Of a DNA stretch of 64,000 bases, positions 28,839 through 42,400 are shown piece after piece. The notes beneath the pieces were generated by a model that was given only the letters and a program-made list of their open reading frames with translations, was not told the DNA's origin and did no database searches. Positions within the stretch are counted from its first letter, which is position 1; each line of letters starts with the position of its first letter. The DNA lies in NCBI RefSeq assembly GCF_002775205.1, contig NC_036458.1:1141483-1205482 (forward strand), written 5' to 3'. This stretch comes from Xiphophorus maculatus. Lineage: Eukaryota; Chordata; Actinopteri; Cyprinodontiformes; Poeciliidae. The translations under genes were made by a program, and so were the position numbers.

Positions 28839-31059
28839 CTGCAGTCATTTCTGTCCTTAGCCTGAAGCTGGAGCCTTCATGTCTGCTGAGGGGAGCCGCT
28901 GATACGGAGGATTTATTTATTTATCCAGTTTCTGGATCGTTTTCCCTGCTTGAATGGCAGCATGTTTTAGTGAGGAGAGCTGAAACATCTGATGGTCATG
29001 TCTTGGGCCGACCCAAACTTCACATTACTTACCTCCTCTCTGTGCTGCTGGAGATGCTGCAGCTCTAAAGTTTAATGATGCAGCAGCAGCGTTTTATGCT
29101 CCCACTCTGAGTAAACTCAGTTATCAGCGTTAACGACCAAATCATTACCAACCTGCAGCTCGTTAGTCACTGATGGCTGTTTCTGCAGATGGACGAAAAA
29201 AAATCTGGTTATTATCAAAAACATGATTAACTTTTCTCTGTAGCTCTGAACTTCATCTAAACCTGTTAGCTTCTGTTTTCCACTCACTTTAGAGGAAAAT
29301 TTATTTAATTCATCTTTACACAAAAATGATACAATTAGAATAATAAACATTTAATTATGAACATTAAATACATTTTTGGTTGCTCTTTAATTATTGTCAA
29401 GTTTTTGTAAGAAATTTTCGAAAAATGGAAACAAACAATAAAATAGAAAAATACAGTTATGTTACCTTGTTTCAAAAAGTCCCATGAAATTTTCTTTTTT
29501 GTTTATTGGCTTATATTTAGTTCAGTATTTTCCCAAGAATATTAACACAAAATACATTTAAACAGAAAAACACAGGCTCAGAGTAATTCTTAAAAAAATA
29601 ATTCAATCCTCTTTTCCCCAGATTAATAAATAAACTAAACTGAGAAAAATTAAATTATATATGGAAGTTTGAGTTGCTTATCTAAAATCTAGAAAATTCA
29701 GTTCTTATGTTATCTTGAAATATTTTATTTACATATTTATATTCTGTCAGTAACACTTTCTCCTTTTCAACAAACAAGTATTTAGTAAATTAATTGAGCA
29801 TGAACGAAAACACTAAAGTATAAAACAAGAGAGGAAAAGTTGATTTCTGTTCTTTTCATGTTCATTTTTCCTCATTTCCTTCAGTTCATGTTGACTTTGC
29901 TGTTTAAGTTTCTACTTCTTGCCTGATTTTATTTTTAATCACTCTGTAAACTTTCATGGTTTCCATGTAAAGCTGGTTTGTGTCCACAGAGCTGCGCTGC
30001 GACTGAACCGGACCGGCGGCTTCGTCCTGCTGGAAACCAGAACCGTCGTCCCAGTGAAGGTAAAACCAACCAAAACTCTTTGGTTCTGTTCTGTGAAGGA
30101 GTTCCTGGAAAAGAGGAATGTCCAAAATAGTTTGACCCAATCTGCTCCATAAATCAGATGTTTGTGTCGTACATAAAGAATAAAGCTGTCGGGTTCGTCT
30201 CCAGCTCCTCTGCATTCAGCGCCGTAACTCTGCGAACTGGACTCATTCTCATTCTCTCCTCATCATCATCAGGCTCCATCAGGCCTGCACACTTTAATCT
30301 GATTATCCTGGATTTGCTCCGTTGGAAGAACCGAAGCAGCCACTTTCTCAGGAGGTGGAGGAATGTTCCTGCTCAGCCTCTGTGTGTTTACGCCTCAGTT
30401 CTGGAGCAGAACCTGGAGGCTCCTCCAGCCTGCAGACACAAACTCACAGTTCAAACGCAGAAATTAGAGCTATATTTATATTCACAGCCTAGTGCTGCAG
30501 CAGCCGCTGTCACTCTGTTAGTTTATTGTTGTGTCATGTTCAGGAAGCTGCAGCTCAGGATGTGGCAGTTATAAAGATGTCAGAGTTTCAGAAAGCTGCT
30601 TGTAGCTGCCAGCTGCTGTCATTTAATGGAGACATTTTCACAAAGGGGATCAGCTGGAATATCGGCACGCAGTCCCGCCGGAGCTGCAATTATGCTGCTG
30701 GGATTTGGAATAATGTGAAAGATTAATTAAGAGGAGATGAGCCTTTAAAGCTGTTACTGTGTTAAAGACGTGGCTGTTAGCTGACAGGAGAAAGCTTTCA
30801 GCTATGGGGACGTTTATAACGATGTTTTCTAGCTGCTGTGACTTTGACATACCCACCAGCTCCACCAGGTGTTAAACCAGGATATGATGTTCAGTCCACC
30901 TAATCCAACTCCAGTCCGTTTTCCTATAAAGTCCGGTTCGGTTGCTGAGGTAGCAATGCTAAGCTAACTCTGGTCCTCCAAAACTTGGTCTGGGTTCAGT
31001 TGAAGTGAACTCTGGTTCGGTTTGAATCCATATGTGAATGCCAAGCAGACCGGAGACCG
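28839..31059. other. Intergenic, no gene recognised
   Basis: Short open frames are present but none resembles a known protein. From about 30890 the DNA reads GGTTCGGTTTGAATCCATATGTGAATGCC, which resembles the leading part of the dispersed repeat that follows. Confidence 0.4.
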
Positions 31060-31385
31060 GTCCAAAAGCAGGAAGTGGACTACAGCACAGGGCATTCTGG
31101 GTAAATATAAACAAAGCTAACATGCTAGCCTAGCGCTAGCAGCAGAAATGGCTCCTAGTCTTCAGCCAAAGACTAAAGAGAAAAATCTGACGCCTCCATC
31201 TTGTTTCCATCTGGTGAAGAAGGAAGTTGCTCTCAGTGTCTTCAGAGGTTTTTGTGTGGTTTCCTTCAGTGATTCTTGGTGCAGCGCCCCCACAGGCCAG
31301 GAGGGGAACAGGTTGGTTTGGGTCAGAACCACAGCAGCTGGAGGTGGAGCAGATGATGGAGTTCTGGTTCCAGTAGAACCGGGTC
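31060..31385 (+). repeat. Interspersed repeat family B, copy 1
   Basis: The segment includes AAGTGGACTACAGCACAG, GGGCATTCTGGGTAAATA, GCTAGCCTAGCGCTAGCAGC and AGCGCCCCCACAGGCCAGGA. A second copy with the same order of blocks lies at about 44900-45215 in gas7 intron 5. No protein was recognised. Confidence 0.75.
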
Positions 31386-32869
31386 GACCGGACCATCAGG
31401 AGGGAAACAGTCTTAATCTCATCTTCAGGACGACACTGAGGCAGGAAGACAACATTAATCTGATCTTTAGAATCAACCAAAGCTTCCCACCCAGAAAAAT
31501 GACAAAATAACTGAATGATGAAAAAAATCTTTGTTTCTTCTGCGATGGCAGGAGAAACAAAACGCTTCATCTGCAGCCATGAGGAAACAATTCAGTTGAA
31601 ACATGAAGCTGTCAGTTTATCAGGAGATCCAGACTGAAAGAAAAAGACCCAAGATGGATGGATTAATTTAATCTCTGGCTGCGTTTAAACTCTGAACTAG
31701 CTGATTTTCCATCCAAGCCTCTCTGAACACAATGACAACACGAATCACCTTCCTCTTCCTCTTCATCATTTTACAGAGAGTTGCTCTCTGCAGACTGGGT
31801 TGATCTCCGATTACATTTCTGAAAAAATTGCTAAGTGCTGATTTCTGCATGCAGGCCACACATCGATAAAAACACTCATCGTTTGTCCAACTGCCCATAA
31901 AACCTGCTTAGAGTCAGATAGGAAACCTGAAAACAAAGTGTGTGTAATCTGGCCATCAGTCCTGCTCCAGTGGAAACATGGCGGCGGCGCCGCTCTTCCT
32001 CAGCTGAAGCTCTTCCTCAGCTGAAGCCCCACAGGGACGGCTGGCAGCACAAACTCCTCACCATATGGTGAAACCAGGCCTCCTCTTCCTCAGCCCCAGG
32101 TTCTGGACACAGTACTGGGAAACAAAACACCCAAAACAATAAAAACAGAGATATATTATAAATAAGATAATAGTGGATGGTTATCAGTTTGGAGAGCTCC
32201 AGTTTCTTCAACTCAGTTTAACAAGACACAACTCAATAAATCCCCCAGTAACCCTGTGAACACAACTGGAGGAGAAATCTCAACAAGAGGCTCGTTACGG
32301 TTCGGCACCGGCAGCATCTCTGCTCAGCCGGCCATCGGAGTCAGAGAGCAGATGGTTTTCCTCCTCCTGCTGGCTGAGGAGGAAGGAGCGGACGGACGCA
32401 GCCGGCTGCAGGGGGTTTGTCAGCGTTTAGTCAGACACGAGCATCGCTGCTGACAGAGGAAGAGTTTACTGACGGGATCAGAGCGGCTGCTCCGGACTAA
32501 CAGGAACCTCCAGAACAAAACGCCGTCAGGAAGCAGGCGACTGAACACAGCATCAGTTCACATCAGTATGTCAGGAATGTGGAGCCTTTAGGTCCGAACA
32601 CAAGCAGGAGGTCCAGGATGGAGGTGAAGTGGTTTAATAAAGAGGATCTGACAAAAGAAGTGACTGAACAGGGAGGATAAAATGCTGGGCAGGATAATAA
32701 AACTCAGGCGAGTGTAAATGAAACCACTGCTGTGGGAGCAGCATAAAAATCTGAAAATACTGTAAAAAATAGATTAAAAAATAGAGGTAATCAGAAACAG
32801 AAACAAAAAGTGGTAAAAAAATAGCCAACTAATTAAAAATATATAATTTACCATGGCTAACAGCGATGG
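31386..32869. other. Intergenic, no gene recognised
   Basis: This is non-coding sequence with scattered short frames. No RNA gene or array was recognised. Confidence 0.35.
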
Positions 32870-33140
32870 ACGATGAAGCTGCTTCTCTCTGGTCCACAGA
32901 GGGTTAATTTCCACCTCTAAACCATCTGATTGGACGCTGGAAAAGATTATTGTTGTGTTTAATTTGTGCTAAAAGGAGTTAGCCAAACAGTGAAGCTATT
33001 CAAGGCTAAAATAGCATCTGAATGCTAATATGTAGCAGCTAACGCTAATGTTAGCGTCTAAAGAAGCTCCATGAACGATCAGGACTTCCTGAAACAGTTT
33101 GCTCCAATCTGAAGGTGGAAAAATCAGACTTATGAAAATG
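32870..33140 (-). repeat. Interspersed repeat family A, copy 2 (inverted)
   Basis: The reverse complement matches 25695-26035. Shared blocks include the GCTAACGCTAATGTTAGCGTC region and the GATTGGACGCTGGAAA block. Confidence 0.65.
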
Positions 33141-33315
33141 TTGCTTATTTTTGATGTTTCTTCTCGTTAAACTGATTCATTTTTAAACCGATTTATTCCC
33201 AGTTTCCTGTTCACCTGCTTAGTGTAGAGATGTACAGCCTGAAGAAACTGCAGTGATCTAGAAGTGACTTTAATGAGGTTTTTAAAACACAAAACTCTTC
33301 CTGCATCCAAACCAG

Positions 33316-33530
33316 ACTGCAGAGGTTCTGCCTGGCTGCAGAGGTTCTGCCTGGCTGAGGAGGTTCTGCTGGGCTGCAGAGGTTCTGCGTGGCTGCAGAG
33401 GTTCTGCCTGGCTGAGGAGGTTCTGCTGGGATGCAGAGGTTCTGCCAGCCTGCAGAGGTTCTGCGTGGCTGCAGAGGTTCTGCCGGGCTGCAGAGGTTCT
33501 GCCGGGCTGCAGAGGTTCTGCTGGGCTGCA
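33316..33530. repeat. 19-bp tandem repeat, 11 units
   Basis: GAGGTTCTG recurs at exact 19-bp spacing from 33322 to 33512, the unit being close to CTGCAGAGGTTCTGCCTGG. Open frames over it on both strands are repeat artefacts. Confidence 0.92.
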
Positions 33531-34484
33531 GATCAACCTCCCATCCTGGTGAATTAGAACAGGCATCCACTGTTTCTTTGGTCCGGCTGTAAACCTTCCT
33601 GGGTCGTTAAGATTCCTGGATTTTACTTCAGCTTCTCTCCGGTGAAGGAAAAGGAAATAACCTGAAAGTCTTTCTGCTCATTAAACGAGTGAATTCCTGA
33701 GTAATAGGGATCAGAAAGAGCAGGTCCGGTTTCCTCCTGTTCTGTGTGAATAGAAGCAAACATCCAGAAACATCCAGAAACCTTAAAACTGACAATTCAT
33801 CTGATATTCATTGAAGGATCTTTTGAGCAGAGCGGCTTGTGTCAGAAAAACCTTCATTTACTGCGATGCTGACGGAGGTTAAGTGAAGTCATGGGTTTCT
33901 CATTGCTCCTGTAAGCGAAGTGATAACGATCCGAGTCTGTGGTCTGGCTGCAGCCTGCGGCTCCATGCAGCGGAGCTGGGCGGCCTTGGTTCTGGGTTGC
34001 CTTCAGCTGGGAACGGGCCGGGCTGATGAGCAGCGACTGGACAGGTCATGAATCACCAGGATGGAGGGGAACCGCCACGGAGGCTGCAGGACGAAGCCAG
34101 GCTCCATTCACGGAGCAGAGAGCGCTGCAGGCTGTTGGGAACGTTTCTAACACAGGATGTGATGTAAGAGCAGGAAGTAAACAAACAGGGACCCAGAGAA
34201 ATGGCTTCATAAATGAGCCAGTTCTCTAATTCCTACCAGGTTTATTATCTTCATCTTTCGATCCACTGCAGGAAAACAAACATTTGGTGTTTTTGGTTTA
34301 GAATAAAACCAGATGAAGACGTGGCTGTTATTGTTGGACTGGATGTTAATTCTGTAGTAAAATATATTTTTTGTCAGTATTTTTCTGTATAATTAGTTTT
34401 CACATTTTAATTGAAAACTGTATTTTGACAAAATAAGCAAAATGTATATTTATGGTTTGTAATCAGATTAGACTAAAGTTCATC
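33531..34484. other. Intergenic, no gene recognised
   Basis: This is non-coding sequence between two repeats. Nothing specific was recognised. Confidence 0.35.
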
Positions 34485-34815
34485 TTTCCAGATTTTCAGG
34501 AAGTTCTGATCATTCATGTAGTTTCTTTGGAAATCTGGACTGTGGACGTCAACATTAGCATTAGCTGCTACTTGTTTAGCTTTGAGATGCTATTTTAGGC
34601 TAGCATAGCTTCTCTGATAGTTAAACTCATGTTAACTATCTCCAACACAACAATAGTCATTTCCAGCATCCAATCAGATCGTTTAGAAGCAGAATCGATC
34701 TGATCGGAACCAGAGAGAAGCTGCTTCGTTGTTAGCGGATGTAGCTTGTGCGTCAGATTTACGGCCGTACCAGAAACATGCAACAAAGGTTCCAGCTCAG
34801 GACTTTTGTAGGTAA
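34485..34815 (+). repeat. Interspersed repeat family A, copy 3
   Basis: It shares with copy 1, in the same orientation, the blocks GTAGTTTCTTTGGAAATCTGG, CATTAGCATTAGCTGCTAC, CCAATCAGATCGTTTAGAAGC and TTGTGCGTCAGATTTAC. Confidence 0.75.
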
Positions 34816-36200
34816 AGAAGTGATTGATTATGTTAAAGCTTTATAACTCCTACAGATTAATTTGATTAAATAATTGAAATTAATGTATTAAAGTCACAGC
34901 TCTAATTACCATCTAATAGTTACTATAATTGCTGAGTGCATCAATTTAAACACAAAGGAGAAATGTTGTGGTGAAGCCTGAACGGCCGCTCACGGTTTGA
35001 TTTGAGTGAGCGGTCACATATCTCTGAGCCTTACATTCATAAATAATCTATGTTTGGTTTTTTTAGCCAGCAGATGCAGCAGCAGCACAAAGACCAGCAG
35101 ATCCCTGGAGAGGAACAACAACCCTGCATCCTGTAAACAGGTAACGTCAGTTTGTCTGGAGCATCTTCAGTTACGATGCGTCTCATCGATGTTATTCATC
35201 AATAAAGAAAACTGTTTAAAAAATGAATGTAGGTTATGTTCACAGAATGCTTTAGGTTTAGGATTCTGTAGATTTATGGTCTGAACTTCATTTGTAAGGT
35301 GGAAGAAAACCAAACATTTTATTTCACCTTCAGAATATAAATGTCTTCCTACAAGGTGCACCAGTTTGAGTCATTTCCCTCATCAGCATCAACATCAGGT
35401 CAACTTCCTGGGGAACCAAGTCGTCTGCACTGCATGATACGAAGGGATGCCTGCAAAATAAAATCCTGAGAAGATCTTAGCGTCTCGCTCCAGGCTCTTC
35501 AGAAAGACTTTTATTTGTATTTATTGTGGAGAGGAAGTCGAGAAAATTAGGATTTATTTCATTAACACTGCTCAACGTTTCCAACCTTCAGCATAAATCA
35601 TCAGAGCAGCTCGTCTTTGAAAAGCCTTTCGGATCTCAGCAGCCGCTCTGAGCAGGGCTGCTCCCGCTGCTCACAGGAACCTGGGCCAACACCGATTCAT
35701 GCCAACCCTCGTGACCGACTCCCCCCACGCTGAGGCCACGCCGTGCCGTCACAAGCAGGAGAATCGATGGACGGACAGTCGGGCAGCTGAGGTTTAGGCT
35801 CCACATGGCAGAGTCTGCTGGTAAACAGGACGACCGAAGTCAGATTTCACGTTGGGAAAGGCGGGAAGTCGGATCGGCGGACACTCTGGGCATGTGGCGG
35901 TAGGAGCGGCCGGCCGCCATGTTTTGCATGGCAAAGGTGAGGCGTCGCTCGCTCCTCTGTGTTTGGGTCAGGATGTTAGGTCAGTGCAGGAAAGGAAAAG
36001 CACATTACGTCTTCCAGCGTCACGTTTAACCCTTCAGGAGCTCAAACACACCCAGCCTCAGTCACCAGCGCTACAAAGATCCTTTTCTCCAGCACCTGCA
36101 GCTCAGTGGTCTCTACTTCCATAAGGGGCGGCGCGTGGCGGAGGCAAGGTGCTGGAGATCTGGGTGCTGGGGGAGACTTTCCTTCCCTTAAACTTTAGTG
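34816..36200. other. Upstream flank of gas7
   Basis: No coding exon was recognised. In particular I see no SH3 or WW-domain exon of the long GAS7 isoforms here. Upstream promoters for long isoforms could still exist unseen. Confidence 0.4.
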
Positions 36201-36440
36201 ACGGCAGCTTAACCGGAGGCTAGACTTCGTCACATTCCCTCTGCAGCCCTCCTCCTCCTCAGCATCCCTCTCCCCCTCCCCACAACACGACTCCGCTCCT
36301 CTCCAGTCGCGCTGCAGCGTGTGAGACTGGAAGGCAGCCTCGGTGTGTGTGTGTGTGTGTGTGTGTGGAGGGAAAGAGCGGAGCGAGGCTTTCCCAGAGC
36401 AGAGCAGAGCAGAGCAGAGCAGCAGGAGGAGGTGAGCGGG
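36200..36440 (+). promoter_or_regulatory. gas7 promoter/5'UTR region with (GT)n and (AGAGC)n microsatellites
   Basis: The sequence just upstream of the gas7 ATG is GC-richer than its surroundings. It carries a GT repeat at about 36342-36367 and five to six copies of AGAGC at about 36395-36422, ending 18 bp before the start codon. The extent of the 5'UTR is not determinable, but the pentamer array is very probably transcribed. Confidence 0.45.
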
Positions 36441-39400
36441 ATGATGATGGAAGCCAGCTTTGACACAGAGGAGAGTTTTGATGATCCGTCCTGTCTCGCC
36501 CCGCAGCCCCCCGGCTCCGTGTCGCCGGCCAAGAGGCAGATCACCGAGGTCAAAGAGACCAAGATCACAGTGAGTACTCCAGACCCGAACCGAGCCCCTA
36601 TCTCCTGCTCTGGTTTCATTTTCCTCTCATCTGTTGACATCCCATGATGAGCCTTTAAGGAGCAACGCAGATCTGGGGTTCCCCGTCATTTAATTTGTGT
36701 TTGACTGATTGAAAGGTGATCAAATGTGAATTTAAACCCTGAAGACCCTCATCCATGTTTTTAGTCGAGGAACAAAAAGCTGCTGCAGAAGCTGGTGGTA
36801 TTTTTAGTGCCTGTCAGGTAAACTGATCTCTGACTGTTTCTCCCTTCTGGGGTTTGTTCGTTTGTCCAGTTGAAGGGCTTCAGATAAAACCAGTGCAGGT
36901 GAGGCTGGAAGCCCAGAGGCTCCAGAGCCGGACTGGTTTCTGAGAGGTTCTGTTTGTCTCCAGACCTTCAGACAGAGCAGCAGGTTATGTAACCTCCCAG
37001 CCTGTAATGGGGATCGGTGGGAGGGTGAGGTGTGGGTTCTGCCTTATGTTCGGCTGACCGCTGTGGACGGGCATTGTGAAAGAAAAAAATCCCCCAGACC
37101 TGCGAGGGATGCAGCAAGTCCAGTTTCCATGGTGACAAAGGCAAAAGCACTGATTATCGGCTGTTCAGACGGAAAACAACAAAAGGAGAAGGATGGAGAC
37201 GCCACGGCATTTGGGCCGGTCTGATCCAGACCCGTCCGTCCTCATCTGGAGGAAAACAGGTGATAACGAGTCAATCTCCAGAGGTTTCTTTCTGTTCACC
37301 ACAGAGAAACTGTCATTGCACAACCCAGCCAGTCGTCATGGAGACGCACACATCCATGACGGATGGCGAAATGGACCCGTGCAGGATTCTTCACACATCA
37401 GAGGGAAGCGGCTGCTCTGCAACCTTGTTTTCACCTTCAGCGGGCGAATCGTCTGACGGAGCTTCAGCTTTCACCACCGTCGGCGTTCGGCTCAACCTGT
37501 TGATGCATTCTGGGAAAAAAGGCAGAGGCGAAAACTGGAAGGAAGTAATGAGGATCTGTCAGTGTCAGCTGAGGATGGACTGAGGATTAAAATCTGTATT
37601 CAAATTAAACAGAAGAACCACGTTGTTAATAGAACGTCCTGTACCTTCAACACCTAACAATGATGAAACCGTTAATAAGTAACTATATTTACTGAGTTGG
37701 GGACAATCCAGAGTTTCCTCACCAAATCATCAGTTCTGGGCTCTTCTTTCTTACAACACGCCTCCTATAATCTGACAGGTCGACTCATATTCCTCTTCGT
37801 CCAGATTCCTGGCTCTTCCTCTCAATCCACAGGATTTCTTCACGATTTGTTTCTGAAACATTTTGTGTTTAGTATCAAAGCTCATCATGTTTTTGTGTTT
37901 CAAGGAGAAAAATTGAGCCCACAGCATCCTGACTCCTCCACCGTACAGGACCAGTTTGTCCCCATGTCCGTCCTTCATGCCAGGCTCTTGGCATGAACTC
38001 AGTGTAGTTACATTCAGAAACACTTTAACAATCTAAAGGTGACATTAGCTGTAGAAACAGCTGCTAACCAACCATGACGAGCGGAGAGGCTGCAGTCTCC
38101 TCCTGGTTGGTACCAAACAGTCTCAGGGTGTTTTCTCACATTGGTAGGAATCTATTGTTGAGTTTGTTCACTTTGTTCAGGTGGTTCAGTTTCTTTCCAC
38201 ACAGAAAAAGAAGATTCAGTCTCTGCTGGTCAGATGTTTCCCTTTGGTTCCCAAAACGTATGTGAGTGAGGAGTAATGGTTCTGAAGAACCGTCTTTAAA
38301 TCATCATTAACTCGTTTGTTTGCTGCAACATAAATCAGTGGACATCTTGTTGGTGAGACCTGGCAGCTGTCTGGATCCGGATCAAGGTCAGATCACGTTC
38401 ACACCATAACCAAACTGCTTCAGCGTTTGTGTGCAGTAAATTATGCAGTGAGCTGATGCATCCGGATCGCTGAAGGAGTTCTGGTCTGCCTGGATCCGTG
38501 ACGTTAGCAGCAGATTCTGGTGTTTCCTAAAACTTTCCTCAGTCAAAGACTCAACAGCTCCTTCATCATGGCGGCTTTTAGCAGCTCTTCCACTGGCAGA
38601 TCAGTCTTCGTTTGGGATCCAGTGTGATTCCTCAACATTCTTTAGAACCACCTCGGGGACGGAACGAGATGGGAAAACTGACTGGCGCCAGACTGGATTC
38701 GGTGATTTCCTGTTGGATTTATGCCTCAGTCAACATCATCAGCCACCATTTTCAATCCGTAACGAGAACAAAGGAGTTGGAAAATGTATAATTCTATAGT
38801 GAAACCTTGAGATATTAAACTTTCTATCAATTACGACAGAACCGAAGGAACAAATCCAGCGACAGATTTCTGAGATACAGTGAGGAACACAGAGGAGACG
38901 GACCCAACCTGAGCATCTGGTTCATCTGGGTTCATTTCTTGGACTCTTCACAGACAGACCAGAGAAAATCCCTCGGCTCTGGACTCGGTGAGACCCAGTT
39001 GAATCCGTGCGCTGGCCGTTGTTCCTGCCTCCAACTCATCCACACGGAGGACAAAATGTTCACTTGCTGTTCCAGGCGTCACTGAGAGGACATGAGCAGA
39101 GTCCTTCCTTCCTGTCAGTGGTCGTAATGTTTTGCCTCATCCACAGTGTGCCAGTCTCAGTACTGAAACCAGAAACCATCCCGTTTGCAGTTTAGTTGCT
39201 TTGTTACTGAAGGTACATTTGTGGAGGGGATATTTTACCACAAAGTAATTTGTTGCTTAGCAACAGTAGCAGAGTTTCCTGAACCTCGTCTGCTGAAATT
39301 CCTGCTCAGAAATGGCTGCCAACACGTCGTCTTTTACATTTCTCACGGGCCATTTCCTTCACGACTCTGTCATGATTTTCTTCTCTATTCAGCAAATGAA

Positions 39401-42400
39401 CCAGAAGTGAAACATGTAAGAAGCAGCAGCTTCGCTCACCTGAGGCTCACAGCTCAGAAACGCTGAGTGAAGACAAAATGTTCCCACTGGCCAAACAAAG
39501 CTGCTTTGCTCAAACAGGAAAAGCTGCAGCAGCATCCAGAGTTTTTGGGCGGATCTGTTACACGCTGGGTCACAAAGGTAATCTGGATTAATATTTAATC
39601 CCAGCCCCCCGCAGCGCCACAATAACGGGCCATAAAGGAACAAGTTAGGCAGACGAGCGGCTCAGTGTGGGAAGCAGCGCTGCTGATGGATGCTGAGGCT
39701 GTGTAATAGAAAATCTGGAGCCATGACAATCAGTGTGATCTCTGAGGCAGAAAATGAACAAGGCGCCCGGTCGGTACATCACTCCGCCGCTGCTTCAGAT
39801 CGCAGCTCTGCGTGTTTCCTCTTTATATCAACACTTACATAACAGGCCGGATGATCTCTGCTGTGTTTGTGAATCTTCTCTTCATCTGTGAAAAAGCTGC
39901 AGAGATCAGAACCAAAGATCCTGTAATACAGCTGCTGGAAACCAAACAAACATTAGTACCTAATCATCCTTTACTGTTTACCTGCAGCAAGGAGGAGAGA
40001 TAATTAGCTAATTATAATAGATAATTAGCTCATATCTAACGAAGTTTAATGTTCTGCACAAAGCAGCGTTAACGCTTCCCTCATTGTGACAAACAGCAGA
40101 TGCTGTTAACAGATCAGCTGCTGGTTCTCAGAGCAGAGAGGAGAGACGTTTGACCAGCGCTTCTGCTGATCAGATTATAATAAATCTACAAAATGACGAC
40201 ACTTTCAACATCGATGGCAGCAGAAGCACCTCAGAAACGTCTGAGGGTTTTACTGGAGAAAATCTGCAGCTTTAAATACCATAAATTATCTGCTGTTTGT
40301 AAAGTAAACTCTGAGAGTTTTAGCTTCCAGAAATCTGACACAAGCTTCCTGATTCACGTTTCAAACGGTTTCCACCAGAACAAAACAGTTTCAGCTTTTT
40401 TATTTACTATTTATTTTATAAGGTAAAATTAAAAGTTGATTTTAAAAACAACAAAGTTTATCTGATAAATGAAATAGTTTAGTTGTGTGGGTTGGTTTCT
40501 GGTTTAAAGGGGATATTTCTGACCTGACTTTGTCTTTTCACGTGGGCTTTGACTAGGCCTGTCTAGAACCTCCACTGTGCTCCTGTGGATAATAAATGTT
40601 CTCTGCATGAGTTCAGTTGATGATGATCTGATGTCTGAGGAGCTCAGTGAAGATTTCCTGCTGAGCTGGGAGGACATGTCGACGAGACGCATTCAAATCG
40701 AAATTATCTCAGATTTTTTGTTGCTTCTGCTGCTTTTAAATCAGCTTCGCTTCCTCTCTGATGCCCTCAGTGGGAATGTTTTGCTTTTTAAGTAAGCCAT
40801 CTCTCCAGCTTTCAAATATTAGCGTTTCAGTAAACACAGAACTCTGTTTGAAAAAATCCCTGTTGAGATTTAATCTGAGATGTGAGCAGAAGATGAAAGC
40901 AGCTGGGCTGAGTTTGTCTCTAGGTGGCGCAGCAGCAGCAGCTGAAGCAGCAGCAGCAGTAGCAGCAGCAGCTGAAGCAGCAGCAGCTGCAGCAGCTGCT
41001 ACATCAGCAGCAGCTGAAGCAGCAGCTGAAGCAGCTACAGCAGCAGCAGCAGCTACAACAGCAGCAGCAGCAGCAGCTACAACAGCAGCTACAGCAGCAG
41101 CAGCAGCGCGGTGCGGCAGAGTATTGGCTGTAAACACGGTGAATCAGGGAGTTTCTGCGTGTTTGTGGGTGAAGCGTCCCGTCTGCATGTCCCAGCCTGA
41201 CATGCCGGGTTGGGGGTGTTGGGGGGGAAGGAGGATCCCAGATGGCAGCATTACATAATTGCAGCTGCAAGAATAACTGAAGATGCTGCAGAGCGAGGAA
41301 GCTGGACTCAGGCGGACTGTGCAGAAACGTTTCTGTGGCTCCCTCAGGTCATCACTCTCATTGTGACCTTTGGCTCCTCAGCAGCGTGACCTTCAGGAGT
41401 CTGTGTCCAGCCTGATGTTTGCTTGTGTGGTTGCAGATAAACTGTGTGACGTTCCCGCTGCCAGGAGAAGGTCCGGAGCAGCAGCTCCTCAAGCCCAACG
41501 AATGGAGCTACTGCGATTATTTCTGGGTGAGTTTCTGGTCCAGGCCGTTCCCAATATAGAAACCTGGAAGGAAGTCAGCTGAAAACTGAGCCGCAGCAGC
41601 TGCTTCGCTCCATTTCTGCCTAATTTAGCGTTTCTCCACTTAACTTCAGCTCTGTGTGTGTGAACATCACAGCAGCAGCTGATGGCCTGATTCACACCCA
41701 CAGCTCCCAGTTAAAACCTCCAGTTGCTCTGTCCGCAGGCCGACGGTAAATATGAGCTGCTTAGAGATCATCACATCTTCACCACAGGATCAACAATAAG
41801 CTCAGATTTTAACATCTATAACCAGAGGAGAGACTGGTAATATGTAAAAAAGAAGAAAAGTGAAACTAAAAAAAACATAAAAATAAATATCAACATCAGA
41901 ACTGAACTGTAACAACATAATAATTTATTTAATGATTATTTTACAAAGGCAGCAGGAGAAATTATTTTTTATCCTCTGCCAATTTTACACTTTAGTTTTT
42001 TTCTGTAACAGAAATGGTTACATCATAAAAATAAAAAACAGAAAACATAAAATAACTCATCGCTGCATCTTCCCAGTCAGGTTTCCACTGACGTTTTTCA
42101 TGTTTAGTGGCAGCATCATGCTCTGGAGTTACTGTTCGTCAGTTGGAATTAGACGCTTAAATCCTGAACACCTCGAAATAATTGTAATATCATTTAGTTT
42201 CAAACTAAAACCTTCAGAAATCTACTGAAGATCTGAATCAACAACAAAATGCAGCGGAAAATTAAACATTTTCTACGGCCTAGTCAAAGTTTAGAGCTAA
42301 ATCTGACAGAAAATCCACGTGTCTCCTGAGAAAAAGTCTAATATCCTACAAGCAGTCATAAAAATCTTACTCACTGTGTTGCTTTGTATTAAAATAACTT

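Noticed and set aside
33211-33570. Pro/Ala/Gln-rich minus-strand frame of 119 aa
   Set aside because: It is a translation of the 19-bp tandem repeat, and overlapping frames on the other strand show the same periodicity.
40761-41258. Poly-alanine open frame
   Set aside because: It is a translation of the GCA repeat in gas7 intron 1. The flanking frame has no homology.
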